Positions 18,186 through 27,999 of a stretch of 64,000 nucleotides of DNA are shown piece after piece; within the stretch, counting starts at the first letter, position 1; each line of letters begins with the position of its first letter. The notes under the pieces were generated by a model, which saw only the letters and a program-made list of their open reading frames with translations, was not told the origin of the DNA and did no database searches. Source of the stretch: Synechococcus sp. RSCCF101 (GTDB lineage: Bacteria; Cyanobacteriota; Cyanobacteriia; PCC-6307; Cyanobiaceae); NCBI RefSeq assembly GCF_008807075.1, contig NZ_CP035632.1, positions 1,674,001-1,738,000 on the forward strand. Direction: 5' to 3'. A program made the translations under genes and the position numbers.

Positions 18186-19193
18186 ATGGCCCGCATCCAT
18201 CCCCCCGCCCCGCGCCAGAAGCAGCGTCTGGGCCTGCTGCTCACCCTGTCGGCCGGAGCCGGTCTGGTGAGCCTCTGGCAGCAACGGGATCGTCGTTATC
18301 AGGGGTCGGCCTCCGTGGCCGAGGCCTACGACCGCTGGACCGGCGACGCCTTGCTGGAACGGCTCTGGGGCGAGCACATCCACCTGGGGCACTACGGTGA
18401 CCCCCCCCAGCCCGTCGATTTCCGCAGAGCCAAAGCGGCCTTCGTGCATGAACTGGTGCGCTGGAGCGGACTGGATGCGCTGCCGGCCGGCTCGCGCGTG
18501 CTTGATGTGGGCTGCGGCATCGGCGGCAGCAGCCGCATTCTTGCCCGCGACTACGGCTTCGATGTGCTGGGCATCAGCATCAGCCCCGCCCAGGTGGAGC
18601 GGGCCCGGGCCCTGACCCCGGATGACCTCGCCGGGCGCTGCCGCTTCGCGGTGATGGACGCCCTCGATCTGCAGCTGGACGAGGGCAGCTTCGATGGCGT
18701 CTGGAGCGTGGAGGCCGGTCCACACATGCCCGACAAGCAGCGCTACGCCGATGAACTGCTGCGGGTGCTGCGCCCGGGAGGCGCACTGGCCGTGGCGGAC
18801 TGGAACCGACGCGATGCAGCAGCGGGCCCCCTCTCGGCCCGGGAATGCTGGGTGATGCGCCAGTTGCTCGACCAGTGGGCCCACCCGGAATTCGCGAGCA
18901 TCGCCGGCCTCAGGCATCATCTCGAAACGAGCCAGCAGCGGAGAGGGCCGATCGAGACGGCCGACTGGACGACCGCCACCCTGCCCAGCTGGATCGACTC
19001 GATCGCCGAAGGCCTGCGCCGGCCCGGAGCGGTGCTGGGTCTTGGTCCTGCCGCCGTCCTGCAGGGCCTCAGGGAAACCCCCACCCTGCTGCTGATGCGC
19101 TGGGCCTTCGCCACGGGTCTGATGCAGTTCGGCGTGTTCCGGCTCCGGATCGGCCCGGATCGTCAGGCCCCAGTGGCGTCCGCCTCCGGCTGA
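18186..19193 (+). CDS. 2-methyl-6-phytylbenzoquinol / solanesyl-benzoquinol methyltransferase (MPBQ/MSBQ MT)
   Basis: A SAM-dependent methyltransferase of 335 residues that methylates the ring of tocopherol and plastoquinone precursors. It has an N-terminal hydrophobic anchor (about residues 12-32), then SVAEAYDRWT, a family HIHLGHYGDPP, motif I LDVGCGIGGSSRILA, and WSVEAGPHMPDK. This chain of motifs matches cyanobacterial Sll0418-type enzymes from memory. The last residues are arginine-rich. Its 3' end overlaps pheA, on the other strand, by 31 bases. Confidence 0.88.
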   Translation: MARIHPPAPRQKQRLGLLLTLSAGAGLVSLWQQRDRRYQGSASVAEAYDRWTGDALLERLWGEHIHLGHYGDPPQPVDFRRAKAAFVHELVRWSGLDALPAGSRVLDVGCGIGGSSRILARDYGFDVLGISISPAQVERARALTPDDLAGRCRFAVMDALDLQLDEGSFDGVWSVEAGPHMPDKQRYADELLRVLRPGGALAVADWNRRDAAAGPLSARECWVMRQLLDQWAHPEFASIAGLRHHLETSQQRRGPIETADWTTATLPSWIDSIAEGLRRPGAVLGLGPAAVLQGLRETPTLLLMRWAFATGLMQFGVFRLRIGPDRQAPVASASG

Positions 19194-20038
19194 TCGCTGA
19201 GATCCAGGGTGCTGTAGACCCCGAAGCAGCTCACGGTCTCGCAGGCGCGGCTGAGGGCATCGAGCAGATCGCGCACGGCAACCTGGCCGGCCTGGTGATC
19301 GCGATGGTCCCCCAGCTCGAGATCCACGAAGAAGATGTACTCACCGAGCTCACGCTTGGAGGGGCGTGACTCGATCCGGCTCATGTTGAGCCCGCGATCC
19401 GCGAACACGGCCAGGGCTTCGAGCAGGGCCCCGGGACGGTTGCTGTGAAGTGAGAAGGCCAGGCTGGCGAGATGGCCTTCGTAGCGGCGCTCCCCCCGCT
19501 CCAGCAGCAGAAAGCGGGTGCAGTTCCCCGCTACATCGTTGATCGGGAAAGCGAGCTGCTGCAGCCCCCGCTCCTCCCCGGCCAGGGGCGAGGCGATCGC
19601 CGCGCGGAAACGGCTGCCGGCCACCATCCGGGCCGCCTCGGCCGTTGAGCTGGTGGGCAGCTGCAGGGCGCCGGGAAGGTGCTCAGCCAGCCAGCCGCTG
19701 CACTGCGCCAGAGCCTGGGGGTGGGAGAGCACCTCGCTGACGGTCTCCAGACTGCCGCTGCTGAGCAGGGCGTGGCGGATCGGCAGCACGACCGCCCGGC
19801 GGATGCACAGCTCCCGGTGCTGCCAGAGGGCATCCAGGGAGGCGGTGACCCCTCCCTCCACGGAGTTCTCCACGGGCACCACCGCCGCGTCGCATTCCCG
19901 GGCCACCAGGGCCTCCACCACAGCCCGGATGCCGGTGCGCGGCACCAGGTCCACATCCCGCCGGCCCTCGTGACGCATCAGGGTGATGGCCGCCTGCTCG
20001 CCGAAGGTGCCCACGGGTCCGAGGAAGGCGAGTCGCAT
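19163..20038 (-). CDS. pheA: prephenate dehydratase
   Basis: Converts prephenate to phenylpyruvate for phenylalanine synthesis. It is 291 residues without a fused chorismate mutase. The catalytic domain shows FLGPVGTFGEQAA, VPVENSVEGGV and the NCTRFLLLERG motif holding the catalytic TRF. A C-terminal ACT domain with NRPGALLEAL and ESRPSKRELGEY follows and should bind phenylalanine for feedback control. It converges on the methyltransferase and is divergent from the DUF1997 gene. Confidence 0.94.
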   Translation of the reverse strand: MRLAFLGPVGTFGEQAAITLMRHEGRRDVDLVPRTGIRAVVEALVARECDAAVVPVENSVEGGVTASLDALWQHRELCIRRAVVLPIRHALLSSGSLETVSEVLSHPQALAQCSGWLAEHLPGALQLPTSSTAEAARMVAGSRFRAAIASPLAGEERGLQQLAFPINDVAGNCTRFLLLERGERRYEGHLASLAFSLHSNRPGALLEALAVFADRGLNMSRIESRPSKRELGEYIFFVDLELGDHRDHQAGQVAVRDLLDALSRACETVSCFGVYSTLDLSDQPEADATGA

Positions 20039-20066
20039 GGAGGAGGAAGCTCCGGAAGGGCATCGA

Positions 20067-20072
20067 TAGGAT
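20067..20072 (+). promoter_or_regulatory. probable -10 box of the DUF1997 gene
   Basis: TAGGAT lies 28 bases before the ATG at 20101 and immediately before another in-frame ATG at 20074. Its position argues that translation starts at 20101, because transcription would begin after 20074. Confidence 0.4.
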
Positions 20073-20100
20073 CATGCCCTGCGACAGCCCGGTATCGCCC

Positions 20101-20649
20101 ATGCGCCTGGCCTTCGGCGCCAGTCAGGGTCTCAGCCTCATGGTCAGCGACCATGCGGATCAGCTCCCGGCCTATCTGCAGCAGGAGGAGCGGGTGCTCC
20201 AGGCGCTGCTCGACCCGCGCCACCTGACGGCGATCCATCCCGGCCTCTGGCGCTACGAGGTGACCCGGGTGCAGGTGTTTCAGCTCAGCGTGCAGCCCGT
20301 GGTGACGCTGCAGGTGCACGAGCGGGATGGACAGCTGACGATGGAAGCCACCGAGTGCAGCCTGGAGGGTCTCGGCCTGGTGGACGATTTCGACCTCCGG
20401 CTCAAGGCCCAGCTGGCCGCCAACGGCCGGGGACTGGAGGGGGAGGCTCGCCTGGCGGTAGAGGTGAGCCGGCCGCCCCTGCTGCGCCTGATCCCCCGCA
20501 CGGTGCTGGAAGCCACGGGTCAGACCGTGCTCAACGGAATCCTGCTCGGCATCAAGGGTCGGGTGGGGCAGCAGCTGCTGCGCGATTTCCGCCGCTGGGT
20601 CGCCCAGCCGCAGCAGCCTGCCAGCGGGTCCCCTGCAGAACACGGCTGA
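20101..20649 (+). CDS. DUF1997 family protein
   Basis: About 182 residues, starting [15 protein letters not shown]. The pattern of a central [24 protein letters not shown] strand pair and a late [22 protein letters not shown] amphipathic helix matches DUF1997, a family in cyanobacteria and plants with no known reaction. The fold resembles lipid-binding START-like proteins, so a role at membranes is a guess. The 3' end overlaps rnhB on the opposite strand by nearly 100 bases, so its last 30 residues share DNA with the RNase HII tail. Confidence 0.75.
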   Translation: MRLAFGASQGLSLMVSDHADQLPAYLQQEERVLQALLDPRHLTAIHPGLWRYEVTRVQVFQLSVQPVVTLQVHERDGQLTMEATECSLEGLGLVDDFDLRLKAQLAANGRGLEGEARLAVEVSRPPLLRLIPRTVLEATGQTVLNGILLGIKGRVGQQLLRDFRRWVAQPQQPASGSPAEHG

Positions 20650-21199
20650 GGAAGCTGATCCGATGCAGGGGCGTGGGCCCCAGCTCCACCAGTGCGGCGC
20701 GGTGGGCCGCCGTGGCGTAGCCGACATGGCGTTCCAACCCGTAGCCCGGGTGCTCGGCGGCCAGCGACCTGACGACCCCGTCCCGGTGCTGTTTGGCCAG
20801 GACGCTGGCCGCGGCGATACTCATCTCCAGTCGATCGCCTCCGACGATCGATCGCTGCGCGCCGCTCCATCCACGCAGGGGCAGATTGCCGTCCACGAGG
20901 ACCAGATCAGGGGGGCGCTGCAGCCTGCCGAGAGCCGAGCACATGGCGGCTTCCGTCGCCGGACGGATGCCGAGGGCATCGATCCGCTCGGCTGAGATCT
21001 CGGCCAGCGCCCAGTCGTCGGCCAGGCCCTCGATCTGCGGCACCAGGGCCGCGCGGCGGCCGGGGCTCAGCCGCTTGCTGTCGGTGAGACCTGCCGCGGC
21101 CAGTTGTGCAGCGGCCGACTCCCGCAGCACCACGGCGGAGGCGACCACAGGGCCGAAGAGACAGCCCCGGCCCACCTCATCCACACCGGCGGTGATCAC
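20552..21199 (-). CDS. rnhB: ribonuclease HII
   Basis: Removes ribonucleotides and RNA primers from DNA-RNA hybrids. It is 215 residues. The catalytic acidic pair is in [13 protein letters not shown] (Asp7, Glu8). The other acidic residues are in LVDGNLPL and in the [16 protein letters not shown] block. The C-terminus has about 20 extra residues rich in Ala, Arg and Pro that lie antisense to the DUF1997 gene. The ATG overlaps the end of rne by four bases (ATGA), so the two RNases are translationally coupled. Confidence 0.93.
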   Translation of the reverse strand: MITAGVDEVGRGCLFGPVVASAVVLRESAAAQLAAAGLTDSKRLSPGRRAALVPQIEGLADDWALAEISAERIDALGIRPATEAAMCSALGRLQRPPDLVLVDGNLPLRGWSGAQRSIVGGDRLEMSIAAASVLAKQHRDGVVRSLAAEHPGYGLERHVGYATAAHRAALVELGPTPLHRISFLSRVLQGTRWQAAAAGRPSGGNRAAAAAPPDP

Positions 21200-23214
21200 C
21201 CCAAGGCGACCGGCGCCGAGGAGCGACGGCGACGGCGGCGCTGGGGCTCGGGCTCAGCCTCCGGCGCGGATTCCGCTGGCGTGGCGGGCGCCGCGTCGGT
21301 CGGAGGTGGCGAATCGACGGGCTCCTGTGGCAGAGGGGTGATGGCCACCGGCGCCGGGCCGGCATCGAGACCCTCGCCGGCAAGGGAGCTGTCGTCGGAC
21401 GGTTCGCCGGCCGCCGCCGGGGCGGAACCGTTGCGGCCCTGTCCGCCCGCAGCCGGGGCAGCCCCACCTCCACCTCCACCGGAACCGCCACGGCCGCGAC
21501 GCCGCCGCCGCGAACCGGCCGCCGCCAGCTGGGCCCTGGCCTCGGCAACGATCTGATCGGCGTCCTCGCCGGGACGCACCACCCGGATCACCGCCGTCTC
21601 CGGATCGGGCGGCGTCTCCAGCAGCAGGGCGGGACTGAGACCCAGGCGGGCGTACACCTCCTCCTGCTCAGGCGTCATCGCGACCGCCACCACCTCCGGC
21701 TCCGGGCGACGGGGCGGCGCCTCGGAGCCGATGACTGACTCGCCGGAAGGCTCCGATACGGCTGGATCGACCGGTCCGACAGCGGAGTCCTCAGTCAGGG
21801 GCAGAGGCGCCACGACCGTCAGTTCAGCAGGCGTCTCCGGCACCTCGGAGGCACCGCCGCGTCCCCGGCCGCCACGGCGGCGGCGACCGCCGCCGTTGGA
21901 GCCGGCGGCTGCCGCCGGGGCGGGACTCTCGGCTCTGGCGGAGGCGGCACTGCGCACCAGGCCGGTGGCCGTGGCCAGGGGCTGCATGGTGTCGCGCCCC
22001 GGCAGAACGGCGACGTGGCCGAGGCCACCGCAGCTGGGGCAGGCCCGGCCGAAGAGTTCATAGATGTTCTGACCCTGGCGCTTGCGGGTCAGCTCGACCA
22101 GGCCCAGCTCGGAGATCTGGGCGATCTGGGGCCTGGCACCGTCGCTCTGCATCGCTTCGGTGAACTGCTCGAGCACCTGCAGCTGGTCGCGCCGCGAATC
22201 CATGTCGATGAAGTCGACAATGATCACCCCGCCGATGTTGCGCAGTTTCAGCTGGCGTGCGATCTCCGTTGCCGCTTCGCAGTTGGTCCACAACACCGTT
22301 TCCCGCGCATTGGCGGAGCGGGTGAACGAGCCGGAATTCACATCCACCACGGTGAGCGCTTCCGTGGGCTCGATGATGATCGAACCACCCGATGGAAGAT
22401 CCACGCGTGGCTTCAGCGCGTCGCGGATGGCGGCGTTGACCCGGTAGTGCTCCAGGATTTCGACGGATTCCTGATGGTGCTCCACCAGGAGATGCGATGC
22501 GCTTTCGCCGAGGAAGGCGTTCACCCGCTTCACCGCCTCCGGGGTGTCGACCACGACCCGCACCAGGGAGGGTGAGTAGCGATCCCGCAGGATGCGGTGA
22601 ATGAAGTCCTCATCGCGATTGAGGAGAACCGGCGGACTGGCGTTCTCCGCCGCCTGCTGAATGCCTTCCCACTGACGCAGCAGAGCCTCGAGGTCATCGA
22701 TCAGCAGCTCCTCGCTCACCGCTTCGGCCTCGGTTCGGATCAGCAGGCCGGCACCGGGAGGCTTGATCAGAACCCCGAGGGCACGCAGGCGGTTCCGCTC
22801 GGCGTCGCCGGCGATGCGGCGCGAGATGTTCACCCCCTGGCCGTGGGGCTGCAGGATGAGGAAACGACCGGGAAGGGAGAGGTTGCCGGTGAGCCGCGGC
22901 CCCTTGGTGCCGGTCGGCTCCTTCATCACCTGAACCAGAACCTTCTGCCTGGGGGAGAGCAGCTCGGTGATGCCGGCCGCACCCTTCCTCAGCCTGAGAG
23001 GGCCGAGATCGCTGACGTGAATGAAGCCGTTCTTCTCACTTTCGCCGATGTTGACGAAAGCCGCGTCGATCCCGGGAAGAACATTCTCGACCGTACCGAG
23101 GTACACGTCGCCGATCTGGTAGCGGCCCTGAGCGACGACCAGTTCATCGACCCGTTCGTCGTGGAGCACAGCCGCGATGCGCAGCTGCTCGGCGATGACG
23201 ATCTGCAGTGACAT
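21196..23214 (-). CDS. rne: ribonuclease E (cyanobacterial type)
   Basis: The main endoribonuclease for mRNA turnover and RNA maturation, 672 residues. An S1 domain with [21 protein letters not shown] comes first. The DNase I-like catalytic part has the metal-binding aspartates in VVDVNSGSF (about 290) and VDFIDMD (about 336), and the zinc-link CPSC near 391. The tail from about 410 onwards is acidic, Pro/Ala-rich and disordered. It ends in RRRRRRSSA (659-667), the nonapeptide reported to bind polynucleotide phosphorylase in cyanobacteria. It is followed by rnhB in one transcript. Confidence 0.95.
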   Translation of the reverse strand: MSLQIVIAEQLRIAAVLHDERVDELVVAQGRYQIGDVYLGTVENVLPGIDAAFVNIGESEKNGFIHVSDLGPLRLRKGAAGITELLSPRQKVLVQVMKEPTGTKGPRLTGNLSLPGRFLILQPHGQGVNISRRIAGDAERNRLRALGVLIKPPGAGLLIRTEAEAVSEELLIDDLEALLRQWEGIQQAAENASPPVLLNRDEDFIHRILRDRYSPSLVRVVVDTPEAVKRVNAFLGESASHLLVEHHQESVEILEHYRVNAAIRDALKPRVDLPSGGSIIIEPTEALTVVDVNSGSFTRSANARETVLWTNCEAATEIARQLKLRNIGGVIIVDFIDMDSRRDQLQVLEQFTEAMQSDGARPQIAQISELGLVELTRKRQGQNIYELFGRACPSCGGLGHVAVLPGRDTMQPLATATGLVRSAASARAESPAPAAAAGSNGGGRRRRGGRGRGGASEVPETPAELTVVAPLPLTEDSAVGPVDPAVSEPSGESVIGSEAPPRRPEPEVVAVAMTPEQEEVYARLGLSPALLLETPPDPETAVIRVVRPGEDADQIVAEARAQLAAAGSRRRRRGRGGSGGGGGGAAPAAGGQGRNGSAPAAAGEPSDDSSLAGEGLDAGPAPVAITPLPQEPVDSPPPTDAAPATPAESAPEAEPEPQRRRRRRSSAPVALG

Positions 23215-23532
23215 GACAAGGGGAGAAACCCCAGGACCACTGCCGGCAGAAAGCCGGGGCGATCAGATCCGTGACCGTGAGGCGATCACGGAGACAGACA
23301 CCGACTGGGGATGACGGAGAAAGCACGTGTTGACTCAGTGGCCATCCCCCTTCAGAGAGGACGCCCAGGGAGCACACAACGGCTGGATGGGGACAGGGCC
23401 CCGGAAGAGATGCACCAGTGCGATCGATCGGCCGAGGCCTCGATGGCAGCAGTGGTGTCGCGGGAGGGAAGGTGGGAAAAGAGCGGGTGGAGGAAAGATG
23501 ACCTGAACCGGATCTTTCTGTATTCCCTCCAC
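23215..23532 (-). promoter_or_regulatory. long leader region of rne (no gene seen)
   Basis: These 318 bases separate rne from the radical SAM gene on the same strand and hold no credible reading frame. Read on the minus strand they start with a GCTAGCGT box near 23540, pass through a pyrimidine-rich stretch, and contain a perfect 6-base-pair hairpin with a 5-base loop (CCGTGA..TCACGG, plus 23275-23291) about 60 bases before the rne ATG. In Synechocystis the rne leader is a site of autoregulation by RNase E, so a long leader here fits, but no cleavage site can be named. Confidence 0.45.
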
Positions 23533-26244
23533 TCACGCTAGCACCGCCGCTGCTTGCCTTTCAGGCCATCCGCTCTCATCGGAAAGAACCAGCCCGCACC
23601 TCCGCAGGGCCTCGGCCTTCAGCGGCACACCGAGCCGCTCCGACAGCCAGTGGGTGATCTGTTCGGGCCGCAGGCTGCGGCCCTGGGGATCGATGCCGGC
23701 CTCCAGGTCCAGTGTCACCGAACCGGCCGGGACACAGCCGGGCTCCGTGGAGCCTCGATCCAGCCGCAGCAGCAGGGGTCGGCCATCGCGGCGGCGCGGA
23801 CGCCCCTTCTTGTCGGTATCGGACCAGATGAGTTCCGCGGCCTCCAGGAGCTGCCGGAGTCCCTCGTCCCAGCGGTCCTCCGGGATCGACACGGTGGCGC
23901 GGGCCCGCCACTGCCAGAGGGCCGAGCGCAGAAGCCTGGAGAGGCCCGCCCCGTTCATGGGAACACGTCTGCAGGCCTCCAGGAGCAACCCGTCAGGCAG
24001 CTGAGCCTGCAGGGCCTGGAGCACCCGGTCCGGCTCCACCTCCCGCTGGAAATCGATGTCCATCCACTCGCCATCCGCTTCCACCCCGAGCGGCAGGGCC
24101 AGGGCGACCTGAAGGCGGGGCAGAGGATGGAAGCCGGCGCTGAAGCTCACCGGGAGCCCGGCCCGGCGCAGGGCCCGCTCCAGCAGCCGCACCAGATCGA
24201 GATGGCTGATCAGAGCCACATCCCCGCGCTTGGCGAAGCGGAAGCGCAGGCGGCAGGCCCGCTGGCTGGGGGGGAGCACGGTCGGCTGTCGCCCGGGAAT
24301 CGGCGGCGGCGGCAGCACCACGTTGTGCCCCAGTGCGGGGCCGCAGACCCCGCACTGGCTGCAGCCCTCGAACGAGCAGTCGGGCACGACCTCCCGGCGC
24401 AGTGCCCTCTGCAGATCCTCGGCCAGCCAGCGCTTGTCGAGACCGCAGTCGATGTGATCCCAGGGAAGCGGCCGCTCGCAGAAGGCCTGCAGCCCCGCAT
24501 CGCCCAGATCGGTGGCGCTCTGCCAGCCGCCCATCTCGAGCGCCCGCACCGCTCCGGTGAGGCCGGCGGCGTCGATGGCGCGGGTCCAGGCGGCGAAGGT
24601 GCGATCGAGGTTCTCGAACCAGGCATCCATCCCGGCACCGCCGCGCCAGGCGGCTTCGATCACATCAGCCAGCCGGCGATCGCCCCGCCCCAGCACATCC
24701 TCCATCGCCGCCAGGCGGACATCGGTGACATTGAGCCGCACGCCCCGCAGAGGCGCCGCGGCCTGCCGCAGCAGCGCCTGACGGCGCTGCAGTTTGGCGA
24801 CGCTGACGCTGTGCCACTGGAAGGGGGTGTGCGGCTTGGGCGTGAACGTGCTGATGGTGAGATTCAGCGTGAGCCGCCCCAGATCCGAACACTGCCGCTG
24901 CAGCATGCGGCAGGTGTCGGCGATGCCGACCACATCGGCGTCGCGCTCGCCCGGCAGGCCGATCATGAAATAGAGCTTGATGCGGCGGTAGCCGCTCTGC
25001 ATCGCCGTGCGCACGCCCTGCAGCAGGTCCGCGTCGGTGAGGCCCTTGTTGATGATGTCCCGCAGTCGCTGGCTGCCCGCCTCGGGCGCGAAGGTCAGCC
25101 CGGTCCGCCGGGTTCCCCCGAGGATGTGGGCGATGTCCTCATCGAAGCGATCAACGCGCTGGCTGGGCAGGTTGAGGCTCACGTTCGCCGCGGACAGGCG
25201 GTTGCGCAGCTCCACGCCCACAGCCGGCAGAGACAGGTAGTCGCTGCAGCTGAGGGAGAGCAGGGTGAAATCGCTGTACCCCGTCCGGCGCATGCCGGTC
25301 TCCACCGCCTCGATCACCTGATCCGGCGCCACATCGCGGGCGGGGCGGGTGAGCATGCCCGGCTGGCAGAAGCGGCAGCCGCGGGTGCAGCCCCGGCGGA
25401 TCTCCACGGTGAGCCGGTCGTGAACCGTCTCCAGGTGGGGCACCAGCCCCATGGCGTAGTGGGGCATGGGCGTCGCCACACGCCGGACCGGCCTCGCCGG
25501 CACATCGGCATGCAGCGGCACCAGGCGCACCCCGTCGCCAGCGGTGGCATACAGGGAGGGCACATAGACCCCGCGGAGCTGAGCCAGATCGCGCAGCACG
25601 GCGCTCCGGCTCAGGCCTGCGGCGCGGGCCTCAGCCACCACCAGACCGATCTCCGGCAGAAGCTCCTCCCCATCGCCGAGGGCGACGAAGTCGAGGAAGG
25701 CGGCGTAGGGCTCCGGATTGCTGGTGGCCGTGGGCCCGCCGGCGAAGATCAGCGGTGGGGACTCCGGATGATCGAGCGGCCGATCGCCTCGCTGGGCGCT
25801 GCGCAGGGGCAGGCGCGCCAGGTCGAGCATCTCGAGGATGTTGGTGGCGCCGAGCTCGTAGCTCAGCGAGAAGCCGAGCACATCGAAGGCGGCCAGGGGC
25901 CGGCGGCTCTCCACGCCGAACAGGGGCAGGCCTCGCTGCCGCAGACGGCCGGCCATGTCGGGTGCCGGCAGGTAGGAGCGGTCGCAGAGCTGCCCAGGAA
26001 CGGCATTGAGGATCGAATAGAGAATGACGTGGCCGCTGTTGCTGGCGCCCACCTCGTAGAGCTCGGGGTAGGTGAGGCACCAGCGCACCCGCGCCGCCGG
26101 CCAGTCGCTCCCCCAGTCGCGCCGGATCACCCCCAGCTCATTGCCGAGATAACGGGCCGGTCGCTGCAGGCCGGCGTCCACAAGGGTTGTGAGATCGAGT
26201 GGCGACGACCGATCAATGGAGGGGGCGATGGACACCATGGACAT
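23533..26244 (-). CDS. TIGR03960-type radical SAM protein with C-terminal DUF2344 domain
   Basis: A protein of 903 residues. An N-terminal B12-binding-like Rossmann region (to about 200) is followed by a radical SAM domain with CTRGCRFC near 290 and the repeat-like FAPEAGSQRLRDIINK block. Next comes a cysteine cluster CSFEGCSQCGVCG near 625-638, then a DUF2344 (TIGR03936) domain with FAKRGDVALISHLDLVRLLERALRRAGLP. This two-part architecture is widespread in cyanobacteria and often sits beside rne. The substrate is not established; RNA or ribosome modification has been suggested because of gene neighbourhood. The cysteine cluster could hold a second iron-sulfur centre. Confidence 0.88.
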   Translation of the reverse strand: MSMVSIAPSIDRSSPLDLTTLVDAGLQRPARYLGNELGVIRRDWGSDWPAARVRWCLTYPELYEVGASNSGHVILYSILNAVPGQLCDRSYLPAPDMAGRLRQRGLPLFGVESRRPLAAFDVLGFSLSYELGATNILEMLDLARLPLRSAQRGDRPLDHPESPPLIFAGGPTATSNPEPYAAFLDFVALGDGEELLPEIGLVVAEARAAGLSRSAVLRDLAQLRGVYVPSLYATAGDGVRLVPLHADVPARPVRRVATPMPHYAMGLVPHLETVHDRLTVEIRRGCTRGCRFCQPGMLTRPARDVAPDQVIEAVETGMRRTGYSDFTLLSLSCSDYLSLPAVGVELRNRLSAANVSLNLPSQRVDRFDEDIAHILGGTRRTGLTFAPEAGSQRLRDIINKGLTDADLLQGVRTAMQSGYRRIKLYFMIGLPGERDADVVGIADTCRMLQRQCSDLGRLTLNLTISTFTPKPHTPFQWHSVSVAKLQRRQALLRQAAAPLRGVRLNVTDVRLAAMEDVLGRGDRRLADVIEAAWRGGAGMDAWFENLDRTFAAWTRAIDAAGLTGAVRALEMGGWQSATDLGDAGLQAFCERPLPWDHIDCGLDKRWLAEDLQRALRREVVPDCSFEGCSQCGVCGPALGHNVVLPPPPIPGRQPTVLPPSQRACRLRFRFAKRGDVALISHLDLVRLLERALRRAGLPVSFSAGFHPLPRLQVALALPLGVEADGEWMDIDFQREVEPDRVLQALQAQLPDGLLLEACRRVPMNGAGLSRLLRSALWQWRARATVSIPEDRWDEGLRQLLEAAELIWSDTDKKGRPRRRDGRPLLLRLDRGSTEPGCVPAGSVTLDLEAGIDPQGRSLRPEQITHWLSERLGVPLKAEALRRCGLVLSDESGWPERQAAAVLA

Positions 26245-26311
26245 CAGATGGGGCCGGCACCCTCAGCGGCTCCTGTAGCAGGATGCCCACCCATGCTGGA
26301 TACGGCCCTTG

Positions 26312-27535
26312 GTGCAGGTCAACGAGAACTACCTCAAGCTCAAGGCGGGCTACCTCTTTCCCGAGATCGCCAGGCGGGTGAAGGCCTTCAGTGAAGCCAA
26401 TCCCGATGCCGCCCTGATCCGCCTCGGCATCGGCGATGTCACCGAGCCCCTGCCCGAGGCCTGCCGCACGGCGATGAAGAACGCCATCGATGCGATGGGC
26501 ACGGCTGAGGGATTCCGCGGCTACGGCCCGGAGCAGGGCTACGCCTGGCTGCGGGAAGCGATCGCGAGCCACGACTTCCAGGCCCGCGGCTGTTCGATCA
26601 GCGCTGAGGAGATCTTCATCTCCGATGGCTCCAAGTGCGACAGCAGCAACATCCTCGACATCCTCGGCCCGGGCAACCGCATCGCCGTCACCGATCCGGT
26701 GTATCCGGTGTACGTGGACAGCAACGTGATGGCCGGCCACACGGGCCCGGCGGATGAACGCGGCCGCTACGGCGGCCTCACCTACCTGCCGATCACGGCG
26801 GAGAACGGCTTCTCGCCGGCGATCCCGGACGAGCCGGTGGATCTGATCTACCTCTGCTTTCCCAACAACCCGACCGGTGCCGTCGCCGGCCGCGGCGAGC
26901 TCAAGGCCTGGGTGGATTACGCCCGCGCCCATGGGTCGCTGATCCTCTTTGATGCCGCCTACGAGGCCTTCATCCAGGACCCGGAGCTTCCCCACTCCAT
27001 CTTCGAGATCGATGGCGCGCGTGAGTGTGCGATCGAATTCCGCTCCTTCTCCAAGAACGCCGGCTTCACCGGCACCCGCTGTGCCCTCACCGTGGTGCCG
27101 CGCGGCCTGACGGGACGCACGGCGGCGGGAGAGGAGGTGGAGCTCTGGCCCCTGTGGAACCGGCGCCAGAGCACCAAGTTCAACGGTGTGAGCTATCCGG
27201 TTCAGCGTGGCGCCGAGGCGGTGTACAGCCCGGAGGGGCAGGCCCAGGTGAACCGTCTGGTGCGCTTCTACATGGACAACGCGGCCCTGATTCGCCGGGA
27301 GCTGAGTGCTGCGGGCATCAGCGTCCACGGAGGCGAGCACGCTCCCTATGTGTGGCTCAGAGCCCCGGAAGGACTCGATTCATGGGACTTCTTCGACCAG
27401 CTGCTCCAGAAGGCCCATGTGGTGGGAACCCCCGGAAGCGGCTTCGGGGCGGCAGGCGAAGGGTATTTCCGCCTCTCGGCCTTCAACAGCCGCGCCAACG
27501 TCGAGGAGGCGATGCAGCGGATCCGCAACCTCTGA
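26312..27535 (+). CDS. dapL: LL-diaminopimelate aminotransferase
   Basis: Converts tetrahydrodipicolinate directly to LL-diaminopimelate in lysine and peptidoglycan synthesis, the short route used by cyanobacteria, plants and Chlamydia. It is 407 residues. Family marks: [38 protein letters not shown] and the PLP lysine in [12 protein letters not shown]. The GTG at 26312 gives [19 protein letters not shown], the usual family start. A TTG just before it is an alternative. It is divergent from the large radical SAM gene. Confidence 0.95.
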   Translation: MQVNENYLKLKAGYLFPEIARRVKAFSEANPDAALIRLGIGDVTEPLPEACRTAMKNAIDAMGTAEGFRGYGPEQGYAWLREAIASHDFQARGCSISAEEIFISDGSKCDSSNILDILGPGNRIAVTDPVYPVYVDSNVMAGHTGPADERGRYGGLTYLPITAENGFSPAIPDEPVDLIYLCFPNNPTGAVAGRGELKAWVDYARAHGSLILFDAAYEAFIQDPELPHSIFEIDGARECAIEFRSFSKNAGFTGTRCALTVVPRGLTGRTAAGEEVELWPLWNRRQSTKFNGVSYPVQRGAEAVYSPEGQAQVNRLVRFYMDNAALIRRELSAAGISVHGGEHAPYVWLRAPEGLDSWDFFDQLLQKAHVVGTPGSGFGAAGEGYFRLSAFNSRANVEEAMQRIRNL

Positions 27536-27603
27536 GGGTCCCGGAACCGCAGCCTCTCAGGAGCAGCACCCACACCCACCGACCGTCCATCGCCATCCCG
27601 CCC

Positions 27604-27996
27604 ATGAGGGACCCGATCTCCGCCTCCAGCAGCAGCGCACCGTTTCAGCTCCCGCTGCGGCGGGATCCTGCCGCCACGGCCGGCGCCAGTGAGAGCCCCA
27701 CGCGGTCTCCCGGTGGAGCCGCCGTTCTGGAGAAGGCACCGGAGCGGGTGCGCAAGCACTCACCCCGCTACCGGGTGCTGCTCCACAACGATCCGGTGAA
27801 CTCCATGGAATATGTGGTCACAACGCTGCGGCAGGTGGTGCCCTCGCTGAGCGAGCAGGATGCGATCGCCGTGATGCTCGAGGCTCACAACACCGGTGTG
27901 GGCCTGGTGATCGTCTGCGATCTCGAACCGGCGGAGTTCTACAGCGAGACCCTCAAGGCCAAGGGACTCACGAGCACGATCGAGCCGGAGGACTGA
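27604..27996 (+). CDS. clpS: ATP-dependent Clp protease adaptor ClpS
   Basis: Delivers N-degron substrates to the ClpAP-type protease (ClpC in cyanobacteria). The 130-residue protein has the ClpS core YRVLLHNDPVNSMEYVV and MLEAHNTGVGLVIVCDLEPAEFY. The N-terminal extension of about 55 residues is longer than usual and low in complexity (ISASSSSAPF..). The ATG at 27604 was chosen; a later start is possible but none is obvious before the core. The CPBP protease gene follows 3 bases later. Confidence 0.92.
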   Translation: MRDPISASSSSAPFQLPLRRDPAATAGASESPTRSPGGAAVLEKAPERVRKHSPRYRVLLHNDPVNSMEYVVTTLRQVVPSLSEQDAIAVMLEAHNTGVGLVIVCDLEPAEFYSETLKAKGLTSTIEPED

Positions 27997-27999
27997 GGC

